Source: Glaciecola nitratireducens FR1064
Lineage (GTDB): Bacteria; Pseudomonadota; Gammaproteobacteria; Enterobacterales; Alteromonadaceae
DNA: 64,000 nucleotides
Reading direction: 5' to 3'
Assembly: GCF_000226565.1 (NCBI RefSeq)
Contig: NC_016041.1
Coordinates: forward strand, 682,001-746,000
The notes below the pieces were generated by a model. That model was not told the origin of the DNA and ran no database searches. It saw nothing but the letters and a program-made list of their open reading frames with translations. Position 1 is the stretch's first letter, and the number at the start of each line of letters is the position of its first letter. The translations under genes and the position numbers were made by a program. Below, in pieces: positions 38,427 to 49,478 of the stretch.

Positions 38427-38818
38427 GAAAGTCCTTTATTAAATCGTTAACTTATTATGTGCATTGCTTACTTACTAGATGGTCTATTAATCAGCCAGTT
38501 CATCCCAGATGCAATAAATCTGAGTTTTTAAATACGCTTTTTATGAGAAATTAACGTGTAAGCGCACAGTGACTAGTAATAACTATCAAGATTAATAGCA
38601 ATTAACTTAATCACTAAAGTCTACCAAAAAATAACACAAGCTGATATTTCATTCTTCGTATTTTGGTGACGTGCTTATTACTGCCTAAACATATGCATTG
38701 ATCAAACAAGAGAATTAAAAACACCAAAACAAGGTTTTTTATAGTTTGCTACTATTGCTGTTAGCTAATTTGCCGATAGCTACTTAGCAGCTTAAATATC
38801 GCAAGGTCAGGAGTCTTC
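38427..38818. other. Gene-free divergent gap between fre and motX
   Basis: 392 AT-rich bases. A GCCGATAG word at 38772-38779 recalls a flagellar sigma-28 -10 box, but no -35 box lies at the right distance. The ribosome site CAGGAG (38808-38813) serves motX. Confidence 0.4.
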
Positions 38819-39439
38819 GTGTTCAAATTTTCGATTTTCATTACTATTTTTATCACTATGATTGGCACTACTGAGGCTCAGCAATTAGAAGCTGTGCAAA
38901 TTTACAGTCAAGACGACCTGATTAAAATGATCAATAAAAACCAGCACTTGGAGCGAGTAGTCTCTGATCGTTGTCAGTTAGTTCAGGACATCGAGGCCAG
39001 AGCCGAAGTGCTCAGAGTACCTGCTTATCAATTCCTGTGGGGCGACATGCTTGCTTGGGGTGTATGCGTAGATGCAGAACCCGAGCGCGGCGTTTATTAC
39101 ATGCGGGAAGCCGCAGCGCAAGGTTTAGCAGCTGCGTTAGAACAGTTAGGCCGCTATCATTCTATTGGGAAACTAGTACAAGAAGATAAGAAAAGAGCAG
39201 TTATTTATTTGCGAGAAGCATCTGCATTAGGAAACTTAAAAGCTCAACTACAGCTGGCAGAATTGTTTATTGATGGTTATGGCAGTCCATACGATTTTGA
39301 AGATCTCTATCATTGGCTTTATAACGCGATAACCGATGATAGCCGAACGCACCAGCGTATAGCCATGTACATGGGTGAATTAGAGTCCCTAATGCACCCT
39401 AAAGCTGTGCGAGATGCGCGTAAACCGATGATTAATTAG
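38819..39439 (+). CDS. motX: Sodium-driven flagellar motor protein MotX
   Basis: 206 residues with a signal peptide (to about TEAQQ) and a GTG start preceded by CAGGAG. The mature part contains Sel1-like helical repeats and closely follows Vibrio MotX as I recall it: CQLVQDIEARAEVLRVPAYQFLWGDMLAWGVCVD, AAALEQLGRYHSIGKLVQ, KAQLQLAELFIDGYGSP. MotX forms the T ring with MotY and holds the PomAB stators of the sodium-driven polar flagellum. No other flagellar gene is in the window. It is followed by rnr. Confidence 0.93.
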   Translation: MFKFSIFITIFITMIGTTEAQQLEAVQIYSQDDLIKMINKNQHLERVVSDRCQLVQDIEARAEVLRVPAYQFLWGDMLAWGVCVDAEPERGVYYMREAAAQGLAAALEQLGRYHSIGKLVQEDKKRAVIYLREASALGNLKAQLQLAELFIDGYGSPYDFEDLYHWLYNAITDDSRTHQRIAMYMGELESLMHPKAVRDARKPMIN

Positions 39440-39550
39440 TTGTAGTCATCGATAGACGAATTTAGTTAGGGGACAACATAAAGCATCCTGTAAAAAAAAC
39501 GCTTAATTTATGAGCAAACATTAATTGTCACAGACTTGCAACAAAAACCT

Positions 39551-39559
39551 TGTTATAAT
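39551..39559 (+). promoter_or_regulatory. Extended -10 promoter of rnr
   Basis: TG-T-TATAAT at 39551-39559 is a perfect -10 box with the upstream TG extension, 30 bases before the rnr start. No -35 box at proper spacing is needed for this class, and none was found. Confidence 0.6.
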
Positions 39560-39588
39560 ACTCGCGAATTTAACAACGAAAAGAATGA

Positions 39589-42009
39589 ATGTCAGAAGAT
39601 CCGCATTACTCAAGAGAAAAAGAAAAATACGAAAACCCGGTAGCAAGCCGAGAATTTCTACTCGAAACACTTTCCAACGCTACTAAAGCCCTTTCCTTTT
39701 TAGAAATCTGCAATATTGTCAACGCGACAGATGAAGATGCCAGAATTGGTATTCAGCGGCGCCTGCGTGCTATGGAGCGCGAAGGGCAGGTGGCTTTCAC
39801 ACGCGACAAAAAATATGAAGTACAAAAAGCTGAAGCGCTAATCAGAGGCCGAGTTATTGGCCATCGCGATGGCTATGGCTTTTTAAAGCACTCCGATACA
39901 GAAAAAGACTTATTTATCCACCAAGGTCAAATGCAAACACTCTTGCACGACGATATTGTAGAGGGTGTAATGGGCGGTGCAGACAGAAGAGGGCGTGCAG
40001 AATTCCGTCCGAATCGAGTCCTAGAACCAAGAAAAGAACCGATTGTAGGTCGTTTTTTTATGGAAGAAGGCGTCTCTATCGTTATTCCAGATGATAACCG
40101 CATTTCGCACGAAATTATTATTCCACCAGAAGGTAGGAATGGTGCCAGACAAGGTCATGTCGTTATTGTAGAAATTACCCAACGCCCGCGCAGACAAGTT
40201 AATGCCATTGGTAAAATACTAGAGGTACTGGGTGAGCATATGGCCCCAGGCATGGAAATTGAAATGGCCTTGCGTAATTTTGATATCCCGCACAACTGGC
40301 CGAAAGGCGTTTTGAAGCAGGTTGAAGGTTTGTCGGAGGAAGTGCCAGAGCAGTCCAAAGAAGGTCGTGTTGATTTACGACAATTACCTTTAATGACTAT
40401 TGATGGTGAAGATGCCAGAGATTTTGACGACGCCGTTTATTGTCAGCCCAACGACGATGGTTCATGGCAACTATGGGTGGCGATTGCTGACGTTAGTTCC
40501 TATGTCAAAACCGGCACCGCTCTTGACAGCGAAGCTCAAAATCGTGCGACTTCTGTGTATTTCCCTGAAAAAGTAATACCCATGCTGCCTGAAGTTCTGT
40601 CTAACGGATTATGCTCTCTCAACCCAGATGTTGACAGACTGTGTATGGTTTGTGAAATGACTATTTCTGCAGGCGGAAAATTAGGTGAATATCAGTTTTA
40701 TGAAGCAGTAATGCGTTCTCATGCTCGCCTTACCTACAATAAAGTATGGGGAATTCTGAAGGGAGATGAAGTCTTACTCAAACGTTATGAGCAGCATGTT
40801 CCTCACTTGATGAACCTCAATAACTTGTTTAAAGCGCTGAAAAAAGCGCGTCAAGGTCGCGGTGCCATTGAGTTTGAAACGATTGAAAGCAAATTTGTTT
40901 TTAACGCACAACGAAAAATTTCTCATATCATTGCGGTAGAGCGCAATGAAGCGCACATGTTAATTGAAGAATGCATGATTATGGCAAACGTATGTGCAGC
41001 GGAATTCTTGGAGAAAAACAAAGCCGAAGCTCTGTTCCGCGTGCATGACAAGCCAGATGAAGATCGCCTAACTACGTTCAAAACGTATCTGTCAGAAATC
41101 GGCATTCCTTTTACCGTGAGTGAAGAACCTACGCCAGCTGACTTCACGAGTGTCATGAAAAAAATCCAACATCGACCCGACAAAGAACTTATCCAGACGA
41201 TGCTTCTTCGCTCCATGAAGCAAGCGGTTTATTCGCCAGATAACGTTGGGCATTTTGGTTTAGCACTAAACGCATATGCACACTTTACGTCGCCTATACG
41301 TCGCTATCCGGATTTGGTGGTCCACCGAGCAATTAAAGCAATTGTCGATAAACAAAATCAACGTAAATCGAGAACCGGTGGAAAAGCTTATTCGGCGGAG
41401 GAAGTCGAACAGTTAGGTGAACAATGTTCAATGGCAGAGCGCCGAGCAGATGATGCTACGAGAGATGTGTCTGATTGGTTAAAATGTGAGTTTATGCAAG
41501 ATCACGTTGGCGATGTTTTTGACGGCGTGATTGCATCGGTGACGAACTTTGGTCTGTTTGTACGTATTACAGAGTTCCAAATTGATGGTCTAGTGCACAT
41601 TACCTCACTAGCAAGCGATTACTATCAATACGATGACCAAAAGCAATGCTTAGTAGGGGAAAGCTCAGGAGTTATATTCAGGTTGGGCGATGAGGTTAAG
41701 ATTAAAGTTGCGGGCGTTAACCTTGATGAGCGAAAAATTGACTTGCTTATTGATGGTGTAACAAGCAGCCGCGGCAAAGTGAAAGCACCACGCAAGCGCA
41801 GCGGTAAAGGTAAAGCTGGCGGTAAAGGCAAAAACGGGTCTTCTACTAAGGTAGATGGAACTCAAGGTAAGGGCTCAAAGGATAAAGCGGCCAAAGACAG
41901 CGCTTCTGCAAATGATAAACCGCCTTCGAAGCGCAAGCCTGCAGGCAGAAAAAGACCAGGTCCGGCGTCTAAAGCTAGAAAATCATCAAAAAATAAGAAG
42001 CAGACATAA
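39589..42009 (+). CDS. rnr: Ribonuclease R
   Basis: 806 residues of the RNB family 3'-to-5' exoribonucleases that degrade structured RNA, including rRNA and tmRNA-tagged messages. In order: a winged-helix N-terminus (about 20-85), cold-shock domains (85-235), the RNB domain with catalytic Asp cluster [14 protein letters not shown] (271-284), an S1 domain (about 640-730, [20 protein letters not shown]) and a Lys-rich tail (about 735-806). E. coli RNase R has 813 residues. It is followed 2 bases later by rlmB, the usual partner. Confidence 0.97.
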   Translation: MSEDPHYSREKEKYENPVASREFLLETLSNATKALSFLEICNIVNATDEDARIGIQRRLRAMEREGQVAFTRDKKYEVQKAEALIRGRVIGHRDGYGFLKHSDTEKDLFIHQGQMQTLLHDDIVEGVMGGADRRGRAEFRPNRVLEPRKEPIVGRFFMEEGVSIVIPDDNRISHEIIIPPEGRNGARQGHVVIVEITQRPRRQVNAIGKILEVLGEHMAPGMEIEMALRNFDIPHNWPKGVLKQVEGLSEEVPEQSKEGRVDLRQLPLMTIDGEDARDFDDAVYCQPNDDGSWQLWVAIADVSSYVKTGTALDSEAQNRATSVYFPEKVIPMLPEVLSNGLCSLNPDVDRLCMVCEMTISAGGKLGEYQFYEAVMRSHARLTYNKVWGILKGDEVLLKRYEQHVPHLMNLNNLFKALKKARQGRGAIEFETIESKFVFNAQRKISHIIAVERNEAHMLIEECMIMANVCAAEFLEKNKAEALFRVHDKPDEDRLTTFKTYLSEIGIPFTVSEEPTPADFTSVMKKIQHRPDKELIQTMLLRSMKQAVYSPDNVGHFGLALNAYAHFTSPIRRYPDLVVHRAIKAIVDKQNQRKSRTGGKAYSAEEVEQLGEQCSMAERRADDATRDVSDWLKCEFMQDHVGDVFDGVIASVTNFGLFVRITEFQIDGLVHITSLASDYYQYDDQKQCLVGESSGVIFRLGDEVKIKVAGVNLDERKIDLLIDGVTSSRGKVKAPRKRSGKGKAGGKGKNGSSTKVDGTQGKGSKDKAAKDSASANDKPPSKRKPAGRKRPGPASKARKSSKNKKQT

Positions 42010-42011
42010 AG

Positions 42012-42752
42012 ATGGCACAACAGGAATTAATTTACGGACTGCACGCGATGACGGCGGTCATGGATCACGAACCAGAACGTGTTATTGAATTATTTGTGTT
42101 GAAAGGCCGCGATGATGAGCGCTTAACCTATATTCTTGATGAAGCTAAGCGACATGGTATTGGCGTTCAATTTTGCCAGCGCAAGACATTGGACGACAAA
42201 TGCAATGGCGAACAACATCAAGGTGTTGTTGCGCGCGCGAAGCCAGGTAAAGTGTTAGATGAACACGACCTAAACAATATTTTAAAAAGCCAAGCATCAC
42301 CCTTTATACTGGTTTTAGATGGTGTGACTGATCCTCATAATTTAGGAGCCTGTCTGCGCACCGCCGACGCAGCCGGTGTGCATGCAGTCGTGGTGCCAAA
42401 GGATAAATCAGCTACGCTTTCACCCACCGTTCGCAAGGTGGCTTGTGGCGCGGCTGAAGTCATTCCGTTAATTCAGGTGACTAATCTTTCGCGAACGATT
42501 AAAGCAATGCAAGATGCGGGTGTTTGGATTGTTGGTACTGCAGGCGAGGCTGAGCAGTCAATTTATGCGTGTAAACTGACAGGACCAACTGCTCTGGTTA
42601 TGGGAGCTGAGGGCAAAGGCATGCGCAGGCTGACTCGCGAGAACTGCGATGAGCTAATTAAGCTACCTATGGCAGGTTCAGTCAGTAGCTTGAATGTGTC
42701 AGTGGCGACAGGTGTGTGTTTGTACGAAATTGTTCGACAGCGTTCAATCTAA
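42012..42752 (+). CDS. rlmB: 23S rRNA (guanosine-2'-O)-methyltransferase RlmB
   Basis: 246 residues of the SPOUT family that methylate G2251 (E. coli numbering) of 23S rRNA. An N-terminal rRNA-recognition domain ([18 protein letters not shown]) precedes the knotted domain with [35 protein letters not shown] and the C-terminal [22 protein letters not shown]. It is co-transcribed with rnr, as in E. coli. A short hairpin follows at 42764. Confidence 0.97.
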   Translation: MAQQELIYGLHAMTAVMDHEPERVIELFVLKGRDDERLTYILDEAKRHGIGVQFCQRKTLDDKCNGEQHQGVVARAKPGKVLDEHDLNNILKSQASPFILVLDGVTDPHNLGACLRTADAAGVHAVVVPKDKSATLSPTVRKVACGAAEVIPLIQVTNLSRTIKAMQDAGVWIVGTAGEAEQSIYACKLTGPTALVMGAEGKGMRRLTRENCDELIKLPMAGSVSSLNVSVATGVCLYEIVRQRSI

Positions 42753-42763
42753 GCAGAATTGAT

Positions 42764-42780
42764 AGGCAGGACCACTGCCT
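42764..42780 (+). terminator. Weak terminator-like hairpin after rlmB
   Basis: AGGCAG (42764-42769) pairs with CTGCCT (42775-42780) around 5 bases, followed by a broken T-rich stretch. It would separate the rnr-rlmB unit from the ribosomal operon. Confidence 0.45.
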
Positions 42781-42911
42781 TTCGTCTTCCCAACCAGTGT
42801 GTTTTTATTCACCACCCCAACATACTTATTCTTAAAGCGAAGTGAAGTACGCAAGACTAGCAAATAAACTGAACTGTTTTGTAAATTAAACTACCGCTAC
42901 CCCTTAATTTC

Positions 42912-42920
42912 TGTTATAGT
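42912..42920 (+). promoter_or_regulatory. Extended -10 promoter of the spc operon
   Basis: TG-T-TATAGT at 42912-42920 is followed by TTCGCGCCC, a GC-rich segment like those of growth-controlled promoters. The leader would be about 110 bases to rplN. No -35 box at standard spacing was found. Confidence 0.5.
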
Positions 42921-43039
42921 TTCGCGCCCTTTTTGTAGGGGTGTGGTCTATTTTTTCTGAAATTTCTTTTGAAATCAAGGGGCAAATAGCAGCTTAGCGA
43001 CTCGCAAGAGTCATAATATTTAACAGCGGAGCACTAAAC

Positions 43040-43408
43040 ATGATCCAAATGCAAACTAACCTGGACGTTGCCGATAATTCGGGAGCTCGCAGGGTTCAGT
43101 GTATTAAGGTTCTTGGTGGCTCGCATCGCCGTTATGCACATATCGGTGACATCATCAAAGTTACTGTCAAGGAAGCAATTCCTCGCGGTAAAGTAAAGAA
43201 AGGTGATGTTCTGAATGCAGTGGTGGTGCGTACTAGAAAAGGCGTTCGTCGTGCAGATGGTTCAACCATCCGTTTCGATAACAACGCAGCTGTTTTGCTC
43301 AATGCAAACAAGCAACCAATTGGTACGCGTATCTTTGGCCCGGTAACCCGTGAGCTTCGTGGAGATTCATTCATGAAGATTATCTCATTGGCCCCAGAGG
43401 TATTATAA
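43040..43408 (+). CDS. rplN: 50S ribosomal protein L14
   Basis: 122 residues, full length. [28 protein letters not shown] and the C-terminal GPVTRELR are characteristic. It is the first gene of the spc operon, as in E. coli. Here, however, rlmB rather than the S10 operon lies in front. It leads into rplX after 12 bases. Confidence 0.98.
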   Translation: MIQMQTNLDVADNSGARRVQCIKVLGGSHRRYAHIGDIIKVTVKEAIPRGKVKKGDVLNAVVVRTRKGVRRADGSTIRFDNNAAVLLNANKQPIGTRIFGPVTRELRGDSFMKIISLAPEVL

Positions 43409-43420
43409 GGAGTCACGATA

Positions 43421-43735
43421 ATGGCTAATAAAATTCGTCGTGATGATGAAGTAGTCGTATTAGCGGGAAGAGACAAAGGAAAACAAGGCAAAGTCTTGAA
43501 AGTACTTGGTTCTGAAGACCGTTTAGTAGTTGAAGGTGTGAACATGATCAAGAAACACCAGAAAGCCAATCCACAGATTGAGCAGCCTGGCGGTATCATT
43601 GAGAAAGAAGCCACCATTCATGTGTCTAACGTCGCGTTAGTTAACCCAGCAACGGGTAAAGCTGATCGCGTTGGTTTCCGTGTTGAAGATGAAAAGAAAG
43701 TTCGTTTCTTTAAGTCTAACGGCGACCTAGTATAA
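43421..43735 (+). CDS. rplX: 50S ribosomal protein L24
   Basis: 104 residues with a KOW motif ([22 protein letters not shown]) near the N-terminus. An assembly initiator that binds 23S domain I. Second gene of the spc operon. Confidence 0.98.
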   Translation: MANKIRRDDEVVVLAGRDKGKQGKVLKVLGSEDRLVVEGVNMIKKHQKANPQIEQPGGIIEKEATIHVSNVALVNPATGKADRVGFRVEDEKKVRFFKSNGDLV

Positions 43736-43750
43736 TTATTGGAGAGTACG

Positions 43751-44290
43751 ATGGCGAAACTGCATGATTTCTATAAAGAAACAGTAGTAGCTGAACTTGC
43801 GAAGCAGTTCGGGTACAAAAGCGTCATGCAAGTCCCTCGGATTGAGAAAATCACCTTAAACATGGGTTTGGGTGAAGCAGTAGCGGATAAGAAAGTTCTT
43901 GAGTCAGCGCAAGCTGACATGGCAGCGATTGCCGGTCAAAAACCAATTGTCACTGTTGCTAGAAAATCTGTTGCGGGTTTTAAAATCCGTGAAGGTTATC
44001 CGATTGGCTGCAAAGTGACCCTGCGTGGCGAACGTATGTGGGAATTCCTTGAGAGATTAATCTCAATTACAATTCCACGTATCCGTGACTTCCGTGGTCT
44101 TAACCCGAAATCTTTTGACGGTCGAGGCAACTATAGCATGGGTGTTCGTGAACAAATCATCTTCCCTGAAATCGAATTCGATAAAGTGGATAAAATGCGA
44201 GGTATGGATATTACTATCACTACCAGTGCAGATACTAACGATGAAGCACACGCTCTTTTGAGTGCGTTCAGCTTCCCGTTTAGAAAATAA
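43751..44290 (+). CDS. rplE: 50S ribosomal protein L5
   Basis: 179 residues starting [12 protein letters not shown] at the ATG preceded by GGAGAG. An in-frame TTG at 43739 is rejected. It binds 5S rRNA in the central protuberance. [22 protein letters not shown] is the conserved core. In E. coli the message near this gene carries the S8 feedback site; I did not verify such a structure here. Confidence 0.98.
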   Translation: MAKLHDFYKETVVAELAKQFGYKSVMQVPRIEKITLNMGLGEAVADKKVLESAQADMAAIAGQKPIVTVARKSVAGFKIREGYPIGCKVTLRGERMWEFLERLISITIPRIRDFRGLNPKSFDGRGNYSMGVREQIIFPEIEFDKVDKMRGMDITITTSADTNDEAHALLSAFSFPFRK

Positions 44291-44301
44291 GGTGTAGGGT
44301 T

Positions 44302-44607
44302 ATGGCAAAAGAATCAATGAAGGCGCGTGAAGTAAAACGTGCCAAGCTGGTTAAACAGTATGCAACGAAACGTTCTGCGCTTAAAGCGACGATCAGTGAC
44401 GTAAACTCTTCGGAAGAAGAGCGCTGGAATGCTGTTCTAAAACTGCAATCACTTCCACGTGATTCGTCTCCGTCGCGTCAACATAATCGTTGTCGCATCA
44501 CGGGCCGTCCACATGGGTTCCTACGCAAATTTGGTCTTTCTCGCATAAAGCTTCGTGAAGCTGCAATGCGTGGTGAAGTCCCTGGCCTTAAAAAAGCCAG
44601 TTGGTAA
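44302..44607 (+). CDS. rpsN: 30S ribosomal protein S14
   Basis: 101 residues, the long form without a zinc ribbon (no CxxC pair). The C-terminal [25 protein letters not shown] is intact. It binds the 16S head. Confidence 0.98.
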   Translation: MAKESMKAREVKRAKLVKQYATKRSALKATISDVNSSEEERWNAVLKLQSLPRDSSPSRQHNRCRITGRPHGFLRKFGLSRIKLREAAMRGEVPGLKKASW

Positions 44608-44619
44608 GGAGAGCAGACT

Positions 44620-45012
44620 ATGAGCATGCAAGATCCTATCGCAGATATGTTTACCCGAATTCGTAACGGCCAATTGGCTTCGAAAGTTGCGGTTTCTATG
44701 CCTTCTTCAAAAGTACGTGTTGCTATCGCAAAAGTACTTGAAGCTGAAGGTTATATCGAAAGTTCTTCAGTAACTGAAGGCGTTAAGCCTGTATTAGAAG
44801 TTACTTTGAAGTATTTCGAAGGTAAAAAAGTAATTGATACAATCGAACGAGTTAGCCGTCCTGGTCTACGCATCTATAAGAAAAAAGATGAGTTACCAAA
44901 AGTGATGGGCGGACTCGGGGTTGCTATCGTGTCTACCTCAAAAGGTGTGATGACTGACCGTGCAGCGCGTAAAGCGGGTATGGGCGGTGAGATCATCGGT
45001 TATGTAGCATAA
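44620..45012 (+). CDS. rpsH: 30S ribosomal protein S8
   Basis: 130 residues. The N-terminal [16 protein letters not shown] and the C-terminal [20 protein letters not shown] are typical. It binds 16S helix 21 and in E. coli represses the spc operon. Confidence 0.98.
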   Translation: MSMQDPIADMFTRIRNGQLASKVAVSMPSSKVRVAIAKVLEAEGYIESSSVTEGVKPVLEVTLKYFEGKKVIDTIERVSRPGLRIYKKKDELPKVMGGLGVAIVSTSKGVMTDRAARKAGMGGEIIGYVA

Positions 45013-45025
45013 CAGGGGAATAATT

Positions 45026-45559
45026 ATGTCACGTATAGCAAAAGCACCTGTCGACATCCGAACTGGCGTAGAAATTACAATCGCTGGCCAAGAAGTCACA
45101 GTAAAAGGTAGTAAAGGTACATTGACCCGCGTATTTAATAACGCAGTCGAAGTAGTACAAGAAGAGAACCAATTGAAAGCACTTCCACGTGATGGTTTTG
45201 CAAACAACTGGGCTCAGGCTGGTACCGCTCGCGCATTGTTGGATCAGATGGTAATCGGTGTTACTGATGGTTTTGAAAAGAAACTTCAACTTAATGGTGT
45301 TGGTTACCGTGCGTCAGCACAAGGTAGCAAACTAAACCTTACGTTGGGCTTTTCTCACCCTGTCGGCTACGAAATGCCTGAAGGCATTACCGTAGAAACC
45401 CCTACGCAAACTGAAATCATTGTCAAAGGCACTGATAAGCAGGTTGTAGGTCAGGTTGCAGCGAATATCCGCGCATACCGTCCACCAGAGCCATATAAAG
45501 GCAAAGGTGTTCGTTACGCAGATGAAACTGTGCGTCGTAAAGAAGCTAAGAAAAAGTAG
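45026..45559 (+). CDS. rplF: 50S ribosomal protein L6
   Basis: 177 residues with the duplicated fold. The C-terminal [20 protein letters not shown] motif contacts 23S near the factor-binding site. Confidence 0.98.
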   Translation: MSRIAKAPVDIRTGVEITIAGQEVTVKGSKGTLTRVFNNAVEVVQEENQLKALPRDGFANNWAQAGTARALLDQMVIGVTDGFEKKLQLNGVGYRASAQGSKLNLTLGFSHPVGYEMPEGITVETPTQTEIIVKGTDKQVVGQVAANIRAYRPPEPYKGKGVRYADETVRRKEAKKK

Positions 45560-45571
45560 GTAGGTAATACG

Positions 45572-45925
45572 ATGGATAAGAAATCAGCTCGCTTACGTCG
45601 CGCTACTCGCGCCCGTAAGAAAATTAGTGAGTTAGGTGCACATCGCTTGGTTATAAACCGCACACCACGCCACATCTATGCTCAGTTAATCGCTCCAAGT
45701 GGTTCTGAAGTATTAGCAGCAGCTTCTACTGTAGAAAAAGACCTTAAGGGTTCTTTAAAAGCTACAGGCAACGCAGAGGCAGCAGCGGCAGTTGGTAAAG
45801 CGATCGCAGAACGAGCTATCGAAAAAGGCATTTTGAAAGTGGCTTTCGATAGAAGTGGATTTAAATATCATGGTCGTGTGAAAGCACTGGCTGATGCCGC
45901 TCGTGAAGCGGGCCTTCAGTTCTAG
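45572..45925 (+). CDS. rplR: 50S ribosomal protein L18
   Basis: 117 residues. The basic N-terminus and the C-terminal [26 protein letters not shown] are conserved. It binds 5S rRNA with L5. Confidence 0.98.
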   Translation: MDKKSARLRRATRARKKISELGAHRLVINRTPRHIYAQLIAPSGSEVLAAASTVEKDLKGSLKATGNAEAAAAVGKAIAERAIEKGILKVAFDRSGFKYHGRVKALADAAREAGLQF

Positions 45926-45934
45926 GAGTTTAAA

Positions 45935-46438
45935 ATGGCTAAGCAAGAAGTTCAACAACAGGGTGATCTGTTAGAAAAGCTTATCGCTGTAAACCGTGTA
46001 TCAAAAGTTGTTAAAGGTGGTCGTATCTTTAGTTTCACAGCTTTGACAGTGGTTGGCGATGGCAATGGCCGCGTTGGTTTTGGTTACGGTAAGGCACGTG
46101 AAGTACCTGCTGCAATCCAAAAAGCAATGGAAAAGGCTCGACGCAACTTAGTTGACGTTGACCTAAACGGCAATACATTACAGCATCCAATTAAAGGTCG
46201 TCATTCTGGCTCTAAAGTTTACATGCAGCCTGCATCAGAAGGTACTGGTATTATTGCCGGTGGTGCGATGCGTGCAGTACTTGAAGTAGCTGGTGTTCAG
46301 AACGTACTTTCAAAATGCTACGGTTCTACAAACCCGATTAACGTTGTACGTGCAACAGTCAACGCTCTAGTGGAAATGAATTCACCAGAGAAGATTGCTG
46401 CAAAACGCGGTTTGTCAGTCAAAGATATTTTGGGGTAA
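45935..46438 (+). CDS. rpsE: 30S ribosomal protein S5
   Basis: 167 residues. The double-stranded RNA-binding part ([19 protein letters not shown]) precedes the C-terminal [16 protein letters not shown]. It takes part in decoding accuracy. Confidence 0.98.
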   Translation: MAKQEVQQQGDLLEKLIAVNRVSKVVKGGRIFSFTALTVVGDGNGRVGFGYGKAREVPAAIQKAMEKARRNLVDVDLNGNTLQHPIKGRHSGSKVYMQPASEGTGIIAGGAMRAVLEVAGVQNVLSKCYGSTNPINVVRATVNALVEMNSPEKIAAKRGLSVKDILG

Positions 46439-46444
46439 TCGAAC

Positions 46445-46627
46445 ATGTCTAAGATGATTAAAGTTAAGCAAACTAAAAGCTCAATCGGACGTCTTCCTAA
46501 GCACAAAGCAACTTTAGTTGGTTTGGGATTACGTAAAATCGGACAAGTACGTGAGTTGGAAGATACTCCGTCAGTTCGTGGCATGATCAACCGTGTTCAA
46601 TACATGGTTGAGATAGTAGAGGAGTAA
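46445..46627 (+). CDS. rpmD: 50S ribosomal protein L30
   Basis: 60 residues, the normal size. [20 protein letters not shown] and [20 protein letters not shown] identify it. It sits tightly between rpsE (6 bases) and rplO (3 bases). Confidence 0.98.
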   Translation: MSKMIKVKQTKSSIGRLPKHKATLVGLGLRKIGQVRELEDTPSVRGMINRVQYMVEIVEE

Positions 46628-46630
46628 TCT

Positions 46631-47065
46631 ATGAGACTTAATACTCTCGCTCCTGCCGAGGGAGCTAACAAAGCAAGTAAGCGCGCGGGTCGCGGTATCG
46701 GTTCTGGCTTAGGCAAGACTGGTGGTCGTGGTCATAAAGGTCAAAAGTCTCGCTCAGGCGGTACTGTTAGACCTGGTTTTGAAGGTGGTCAAATGCCTCT
46801 TCAACGTCGTTTACCGAAATTCGGTTTTACGTCACGTAAATCGTTCGTATCTGACCAAGTTACTCTTAGCGAAATTGCTAAAGTAGAAGGCGATATCGTT
46901 TCTCTTGAAACTTTGAAAGCAGCGGGTCTTGTTAAAAAAGAAATCCTGTTTGTAAAAGTGATGAAGAGTGGCGAAATTAATCGTTCTGTTACTTTAAGTG
47001 GTATCCGCGTGAGTAAAGGTGCACTCGAAGCGATTAACGCGGCTGGCGGTAAAGTAGAGGAATAA
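46631..47065 (+). CDS. rplO: 50S ribosomal protein L15
   Basis: 144 residues. The glycine- and arginine-rich N-terminal extension ([20 protein letters not shown]) penetrates the 23S core. secY follows after 5 bases. Confidence 0.98.
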   Translation: MRLNTLAPAEGANKASKRAGRGIGSGLGKTGGRGHKGQKSRSGGTVRPGFEGGQMPLQRRLPKFGFTSRKSFVSDQVTLSEIAKVEGDIVSLETLKAAGLVKKEILFVKVMKSGEINRSVTLSGIRVSKGALEAINAAGGKVEE

Positions 47066-47070
47066 GCTAA

Positions 47071-48381
47071 ATGGCAAAACCAGGACAAGATTCAGGGGCA
47101 AAAGGCGGATTAAGCGAGCTTAAATCTCGACTGCTGTTTGTTCTTGGAGCAATCATCGTGTTTAGGCTGGGCTCTTATGTGCCTATCCCTGGTATTGATG
47201 GCAACGTGTTGGCTCAATTATTTGAACAACAGAAGGGTACTATCGTAGAGATGATGAACATGTTCTCTGGCGGTGCTCTTGAGCGTGCTTCAGTACTAGC
47301 GTTAGGGATTATGCCTTACATTACAGCTTCTATTATAGTGCAGTTGCTTTCGCATATGTACCCTCCATTGATGGAACTGAAAAAAGAAGGTGAAGCGGGT
47401 AAACGGAAAATTAGTCAGTACACAAGGTATCTTACTTTGTTGTTAGCTATTTTTCAGTCTGTCGGTATTGCTACTGGTTTGCCAAACTTAGTTCAAGGTT
47501 TAGTGGTAAACCCTGGCATTGGTTTCTATTTTACAGCTATCGTGAGTTTGGTTACTGGCACCATGTTTTTGATGTGGTTAGGTGAGCAAATTACAGAGCG
47601 CGGCATCGGAAATGGTATTTCAATACTTATTTTCGCTGGTATCGTCGCAGGTTTACCTACCGCAATTGGTCAAACTGCAGAGCAAGCAAGATTGGGTGAA
47701 ATTAATCTCCTGTTCTTGCTAGTTATCGGTGCCATTATTGTAGCGTTGACATATTTGGTTGTTTTCGTAGAACGTGCGCAACGTCGCATTGTTGTCAACT
47801 ACGCTAAACGCCAACAGGGCCGTAAGGTTTTTGCTGCGCAAAGTTCACATTTACCCCTCAAGGTGAATATGGCGGGTGTAATTCCACCTATCTTTGCATC
47901 AAGTATTATCCTTTTCCCAGGTACACTTGCCGGAATGGTCGGTCAGAATGAGACATTCTCGTTTTTGACTGATGTGTCCTTAGCATTGTCTCCAGGGCAG
48001 CCGTTATACGTTATGCTTTATGCTGCAACGATTATTTTCTTTTGCTTCTTTTATACAGCATTAGTTTTTAATCCTCGCGAAACAGCTGATAATCTAAAGA
48101 AATCTGGTGCTTTTGTTCCTGGCATTCGTCCAGGCGAGCAAACCTCTCGATATATCGATAAGGTGATGACTCGTTTAACACTAGCTGGTGCTCTCTATAT
48201 TACTTTTGTTTGTTTGGTGCCTGAGTTCTTATTACTATGGTTTAACGTTCCGTTTTACTTTGGTGGTACTTCACTACTCATTATATGCGTAGTGGTAATG
48301 GACTTTATGGCGCAGGTTCAGACCCATTTGATGTCACATCAATATGGCGATGTTCTTAAAAAAGCGAACCTTAAAGGTTAG
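47071..48381 (+). CDS. secY: Protein translocase subunit SecY
   Basis: 436 residues with ten membrane helices, the channel of the SecYEG translocon. [28 protein letters not shown], the plug region, and the cytoplasmic loops for SecA and ribosome contact ([20 protein letters not shown]) are visible. It sits in its conserved position between rplO and rpmJ. Confidence 0.98.
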   Translation: MAKPGQDSGAKGGLSELKSRLLFVLGAIIVFRLGSYVPIPGIDGNVLAQLFEQQKGTIVEMMNMFSGGALERASVLALGIMPYITASIIVQLLSHMYPPLMELKKEGEAGKRKISQYTRYLTLLLAIFQSVGIATGLPNLVQGLVVNPGIGFYFTAIVSLVTGTMFLMWLGEQITERGIGNGISILIFAGIVAGLPTAIGQTAEQARLGEINLLFLLVIGAIIVALTYLVVFVERAQRRIVVNYAKRQQGRKVFAAQSSHLPLKVNMAGVIPPIFASSIILFPGTLAGMVGQNETFSFLTDVSLALSPGQPLYVMLYAATIIFFCFFYTALVFNPRETADNLKKSGAFVPGIRPGEQTSRYIDKVMTRLTLAGALYITFVCLVPEFLLLWFNVPFYFGGTSLLIICVVVMDFMAQVQTHLMSHQYGDVLKKANLKG

Positions 48382-48424
48382 GCATTGGCCGACACCTTAA
48401 GCTAGCTATTTACGGAGTGATGTG

Positions 48425-48538
48425 ATGAAAGTTCGTGCATCTGTTAAGCGGATTTGCCGTAACTGCAAGGTCATTAAACGCAACGGCGTTGTTAGAGTGA
48501 TTTGTGTAGAGCCTAAGCATAAGCAAAGGCAAGGTTAA
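48425..48538 (+). CDS. rpmJ: 50S ribosomal protein L36
   Basis: 37 residues starting [19 protein letters not shown] and ending in KHKQRQG. The zinc ribbon ligands are the pair in CRNC, a further Cys in VICVEP and the His in PKHK. Last gene of the spc operon, 43 bases after secY. Confidence 0.97.
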   Translation: MKVRASVKRICRNCKVIKRNGVVRVICVEPKHKQRQG

Positions 48539-48544
48539 TCCAGA

Positions 48545-48560
48545 CCCCTAGAAATAGGGG
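48545..48560 (+). terminator. Short hairpin between spc and alpha operons
   Basis: CCCCTA pairs with TAGGGG around a GAAA tetraloop just after rpmJ. No direct T tract follows, so it may be an attenuator or RNA-stabilising hairpin rather than a full terminator. Confidence 0.4.
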
Positions 48561-48628
48561 AATCAAGATGGTTTTTAATATCGGGTTGCTGTACTAGCGC
48601 CCGAGCCTTAAAACCTTTATTTGCAATT

Positions 48629-48710
48629 TTGTTACTGGGTAAGTATCCTATCGGGCTTTTTAGGCTAGTAACACTAAATATAAGGAGTGCTGTTAATGGC
48701 CCGTATCGCT
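48629..48710 (+). promoter_or_regulatory. Alpha-operon leader pseudoknot (S4 feedback site)
   Basis: The stretch before rpsM repeats the landmarks of the E. coli alpha-operon ribosome-binding element: AAGTATCCTA, CGGGCTTTT and an AAGGAGTGC ribosome site, enclosed by a TTACT/AGTAA stem. In E. coli, S4 binds this pseudoknot and traps the ribosome, repressing the operon. The call rests on sequence likeness. Confidence 0.8.
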
Positions 48711-49052
48711 GGCATTAACATTCCTGATCACAAACATGCTGTCATTGCTATCCAAGCAATTTTCGGTATTGGCGCAACACGAGCGAAGCTCATATGTGTT
48801 GGTGCAGGTGTATCAGAATCAACCAAGATGAAAGATCTTGATGAAACGACCATTGATAAACTTCGTGAAGAAGTTGCTAAATTCACAGTTGAAGGTGACC
48901 TTCGCCGTGAAGTATCAATGAGCATTAAACGTTTGATGGACCTAGGTTGCTTCCGTGGTATTCGCCACCGTCGTAGCTTACCTCTACGTGGTCAGCGCAC
49001 TAAAACTAATGCGCGTACCCGTAAAGGTCCTCGCAAACCTATTAAAAAGTAA
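48696..49052 (+). CDS. rpsM: 30S ribosomal protein S13
   Basis: 118 residues from the ATG at 48696, which follows AAGGAG. An in-frame GTG at 48687 is rejected. [21 protein letters not shown] and the basic tail [17 protein letters not shown] identify it. First gene of the alpha operon. Confidence 0.98.
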   Translation: MARIAGINIPDHKHAVIAIQAIFGIGATRAKLICVGAGVSESTKMKDLDETTIDKLREEVAKFTVEGDLRREVSMSIKRLMDLGCFRGIRHRRSLPLRGQRTKTNARTRKGPRKPIKK

Positions 49053-49064
49053 GCGAGGGTTACA

Positions 49065-49454
49065 ATGGCTAAAGCTCCTACTCGCGCCCGCAAGCGCGTA
49101 AAACGTCAAGTTGCAGATGGTATGGCTCATATCCATGCTTCTTTCAACAACACAATTGTGACAATCACTGACCGTCAGGGTAACGCTCTATCTTGGGCAA
49201 CTTCTGGTGGATCTGGTTTCCGTGGCTCACGTAAATCAACTCCTTTCGCTGCACAGGTTGCTGCTGAAAGAGCTGGTTTAGCCGCTCAGGAATTCGGCTT
49301 AAAGAACATTGAAGTGTTCGTTAAGGGCCCAGGTCCAGGTCGTGAATCTGCAATCCGCGCATTAAATGCAACGGGTTACAAGATCACAAATATTACCGAT
49401 GTGACACCTATACCTCACAACGGATGTCGTCCACCGAAAAAACGTCGCGTTTAA
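49065..49454 (+). CDS. rpsK: 30S ribosomal protein S11
   Basis: 129 residues. [21 protein letters not shown] and the C-terminal [16 protein letters not shown] are conserved. It forms the 30S platform. Confidence 0.98.
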   Translation: MAKAPTRARKRVKRQVADGMAHIHASFNNTIVTITDRQGNALSWATSGGSGFRGSRKSTPFAAQVAAERAGLAAQEFGLKNIEVFVKGPGPGRESAIRALNATGYKITNITDVTPIPHNGCRPPKKRRV

Positions 49455-49478
49455 TCGACGGACAGTTGGAGAAAGATC

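Noticed and set aside
38772..38779. Flagellar sigma-28-like -10 box GCCGATAG before motX
   Set aside because: The only TATAGTTT-like -35 candidate is 24 bases away instead of about 11, so the promoter is not supported.
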